DNA of 64,000 bases, from positions 248,001-312,000 of the forward strand of contig NZ_BAAADJ010000064.1 of NCBI RefSeq assembly GCF_039522365.1. Reading direction: 5' to 3'. Source of the stretch: Bacillus carboniphilus (GTDB lineage: Bacteria > Bacillota > Bacilli > Bacillales > JC228). Of this stretch, positions 62,836 to 64,000 are shown in pieces. The first letter of the stretch is position 1. Every line of letters begins with the position of its first letter. The notes below the pieces were generated by a model. It was given only the letters and a program-made list of their open reading frames with translations, did not search any database and was not told the DNA's origin. The position numbers were made by a program, and so were the translations under genes.

Positions 62836-62867
62836 GCATGTGTGAGGTTCTCTTGCACATGCGTTTT
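62836..62867 (+). terminator. Hairpin between terD and terC, partial terminator
   Basis: GCATGTG (62836-62842) pairs with CACATGC (62856-62862), with an inner GAG/CTC, followed by GTTTTC. The short T run suggests partial read-through into the next gene. Confidence 0.5.
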
Positions 62868-62912
62868 CAATGATACAATAAATTTTGTTTCAACATTCTG
62901 GGAGGGACACAC

Positions 62913-63686
62913 ATGGGTTTTTGGGAAAGCTTTTTACATACATATTCTCAATTCTTTAATTGGGAAATGTGGGGACAGGTATTAACGGATCCAGTTGCTT
63001 GGGGTCTGATTGGTACATTAGTTATTATGGAAGGATTACTTTCTGCTGATAACGCTCTCGTACTTGCAGTAATGGTTAAACACTTACCAGGTAAACAAAA
63101 GAAAAAGGCATTATTTTACGGTTTATTAGGAGCATATCTTTTCCGTTTTATTGCGATTGGTGCAGGGGTATTCCTCATTCAAATTACATGGGTAAAGTAT
63201 TTAGGCGCCGGTTATCTTGCTTGGTTAGCTATCAAGTATTTCATAGATAAACGAAAAGAAGCTGCTGGGGACGATGAAGATATAGAAGGACTTTCAAAAG
63301 GAAGTATTTTCATTCGTCTTTTCGGTAACTTCTGGGGAACAGTTGCAGCTGTTGAGGTAATGGATATTGCGTTTAGTGTCGACAGTGTCTTAGCTGCTTT
63401 AGCCATCAGTGACCAAATTTGGGTACTATTACTTGGTGGTATGCTTGGAGTACTTATGATGCGTGGAGTAGCTGGTATTTTCTTGAAGCTAATTGAACGC
63501 GTTCCTGAGCTAGAAACAACCGCGTATGTGATTATTCTATTCATTGCTATCAAGATGGGTACATCAGAGTTCATTCACATTGACCATGCGTATTTCTTCG
63601 TATTTATCGTAGTAGCTTTTGCAGCTACATTCTTAGTGAATTACATTAGAAATAAAAAGCAACCTGCAGATCAAAAAGATGCTTAA
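62913..63686 (+). CDS. yceF: TerC-family membrane protein (YceF)
   Basis: A 257-residue protein with about seven hydrophobic helices. The family's membrane aspartates are in EGLLSADNALVLAVM and VMDIAFSVDSVLAAL. TerC proteins including YceF have been tied to manganese export in Bacillus, which would pair with the manganese uptake genes in this window. GGGAGG precedes the ATG. A strong terminator-like hairpin follows before the next gene of the cluster. Confidence 0.92.
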   Translation: MGFWESFLHTYSQFFNWEMWGQVLTDPVAWGLIGTLVIMEGLLSADNALVLAVMVKHLPGKQKKKALFYGLLGAYLFRFIAIGAGVFLIQITWVKYLGAGYLAWLAIKYFIDKRKEAAGDDEDIEGLSKGSIFIRLFGNFWGTVAAVEVMDIAFSVDSVLAALAISDQIWVLLLGGMLGVLMMRGVAGIFLKLIERVPELETTAYVIILFIAIKMGTSEFIHIDHAYFFVFIVVAFAATFLVNYIRNKKQPADQKDA

Positions 63687-63693
63687 AAACACC

Positions 63694-63726
63694 AAAAGGG
63701 AAATGACCTAGGTCTTTCCCTTTTTC
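63694..63726 (+). terminator. Terminator after terC
   Basis: AAAAGGGAAA (63694-63703) pairs with TTTCCCTTTT (63715-63724), with inner GACC/GGTC and one bulge. Confidence 0.82.
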
Positions 63727-63756
63727 TATACATGAATGGATAAGGTAGGGAGTCAA

Positions 63757-64000
63757 ATGAAGTTTTTTTCTCAGATAACAAAAGAAATACTCGATACACT
63801 CTTTTATCAAAAACCACAACCCTTCACAAAACACTCACCAAAAGAAACATTACAATTTGCCTTAGGAGCAACCCTGTACATTCCTGCAACTCTCCCAAAT
63901 ATAAAAGAGCGTTTGTTCTCCCCATCATTAAGGGGGCTTTCTTCAGCAGTCATCTGTCTAGAAGATGCCATTTCTGATGTGGATGTAAAAGAAGCTGAGG
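63757..64000 (+). CDS. CitE-like aldolase/lyase of the ter cluster (partial)
   Basis: The frame opens at ATG 63757 behind TAGGGAG and runs off the window, giving 81 residues. LGATLYIPATLPN and AVICLEDAISDVDVKEAE match the start of HpcH/HpaI-type (citrate lyase beta-like) proteins, whose CLEDAI-type strand carries a metal ligand. Ter clusters often carry such a gene with phosphoribosyltransferase and ATP-grasp genes, predicted to make a nucleoside-like compound. Only the N-terminus is visible. Confidence 0.7.
   Translation, partial: MKFFSQITKEILDTLFYQKPQPFTKHSPKETLQFALGATLYIPATLPNIKERLFSPSLRGLSSAVICLEDAISDVDVKEAE

Overview
The window is chromosomal DNA of a low-GC, endospore-forming member of the Bacillaceae. 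Gene content and order closely follow the Bacillus subtilis region that runs from ypjB through dapB, panBCD, dinG, asnS, ponA, gpsB, rnpB, ypbQR, cspD and ypgQR. Spore genes (sspL, sspM, cotD, yppG) and bacillithiol genes (bshA, bshB1, a bacilliredoxin) support this. The genus cannot be fixed from the sequence alone. I see no tRNA, rRNA, prophage, transposase or CRISPR array.

Layout. 1-10.6 kb: ypjB, a YugP-type membrane protease, a YitT-family protein (minus strand), then a tightly packed metabolic run: ypjD-dapB-mgsA-bshB1-bshA-cca-birA, and panBCD behind a structured leader. 10.7-20 kb: a dinG whose helicase motifs are destroyed, a ComEC-type metallo-hydrolase-like protein without metal ligands, ypmA, one copy of a 127-bp repeat, then ypmB-aspB-asnS and dnaD-nth-ypoC. 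20-26.5 kb: recU-ponA (minus), yppC, sspM, small yppD/E/G-type genes. 26.5-36.4 kb: an Hsp20, mrfAB DNA repair genes, cotD, ypsA, gpsB, RNase P RNA, ypsC, an M32 carboxypeptidase and a 50-residue zinc ribbon. 36.4-45.4 kb: an SDR, the bpsAB alkylpyrone genes, the second (inverted) repeat copy, the 1204-residue dynamin DynA, a sulfurtransferase, ypcP, sspL and ypbS. 45.4-51.6 kb: DMT transporter, two RNase H-like genes, ypeQ, cspD, and a manganese transporter with a recognisable MntR operator followed by mntR. 51.6-57.2 kb: the least familiar part, with a methyltransferase, an unknown protein, and a 1043-residue GNAT fusion overlapping an amidohydrolase gene. 57.2-64 kb: degV, ypgQ, ypgR, brxA, ypiP, a 25-residue membrane peptide, ypjP, and a Ter stress operon (terD-terC-citE-like) behind a textbook ECF-sigma (SigW-type) promoter, cut by the window end.

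Working together: bshB1 and bshA make bacillithiol and the bacilliredoxin uses it; panBCD, birA and dapB/aspB supply cofactors and amino acids; recU/ponA, gpsB and dynA act in envelope growth; mrfA/mrfB form one repair pair; mntR regulates the adjacent manganese transporter, and the TerC protein may export the same metal.

The best candidates for something undescribed are the GNAT/beta-sandwich fusion with its coupled amidohydrolase, the two motif-stripped enzymes at 10.7-14.2 kb, the pan leader with competing hairpins, and several tiny genes. All functional statements are from reading motifs and remembered family knowledge; no search was run.
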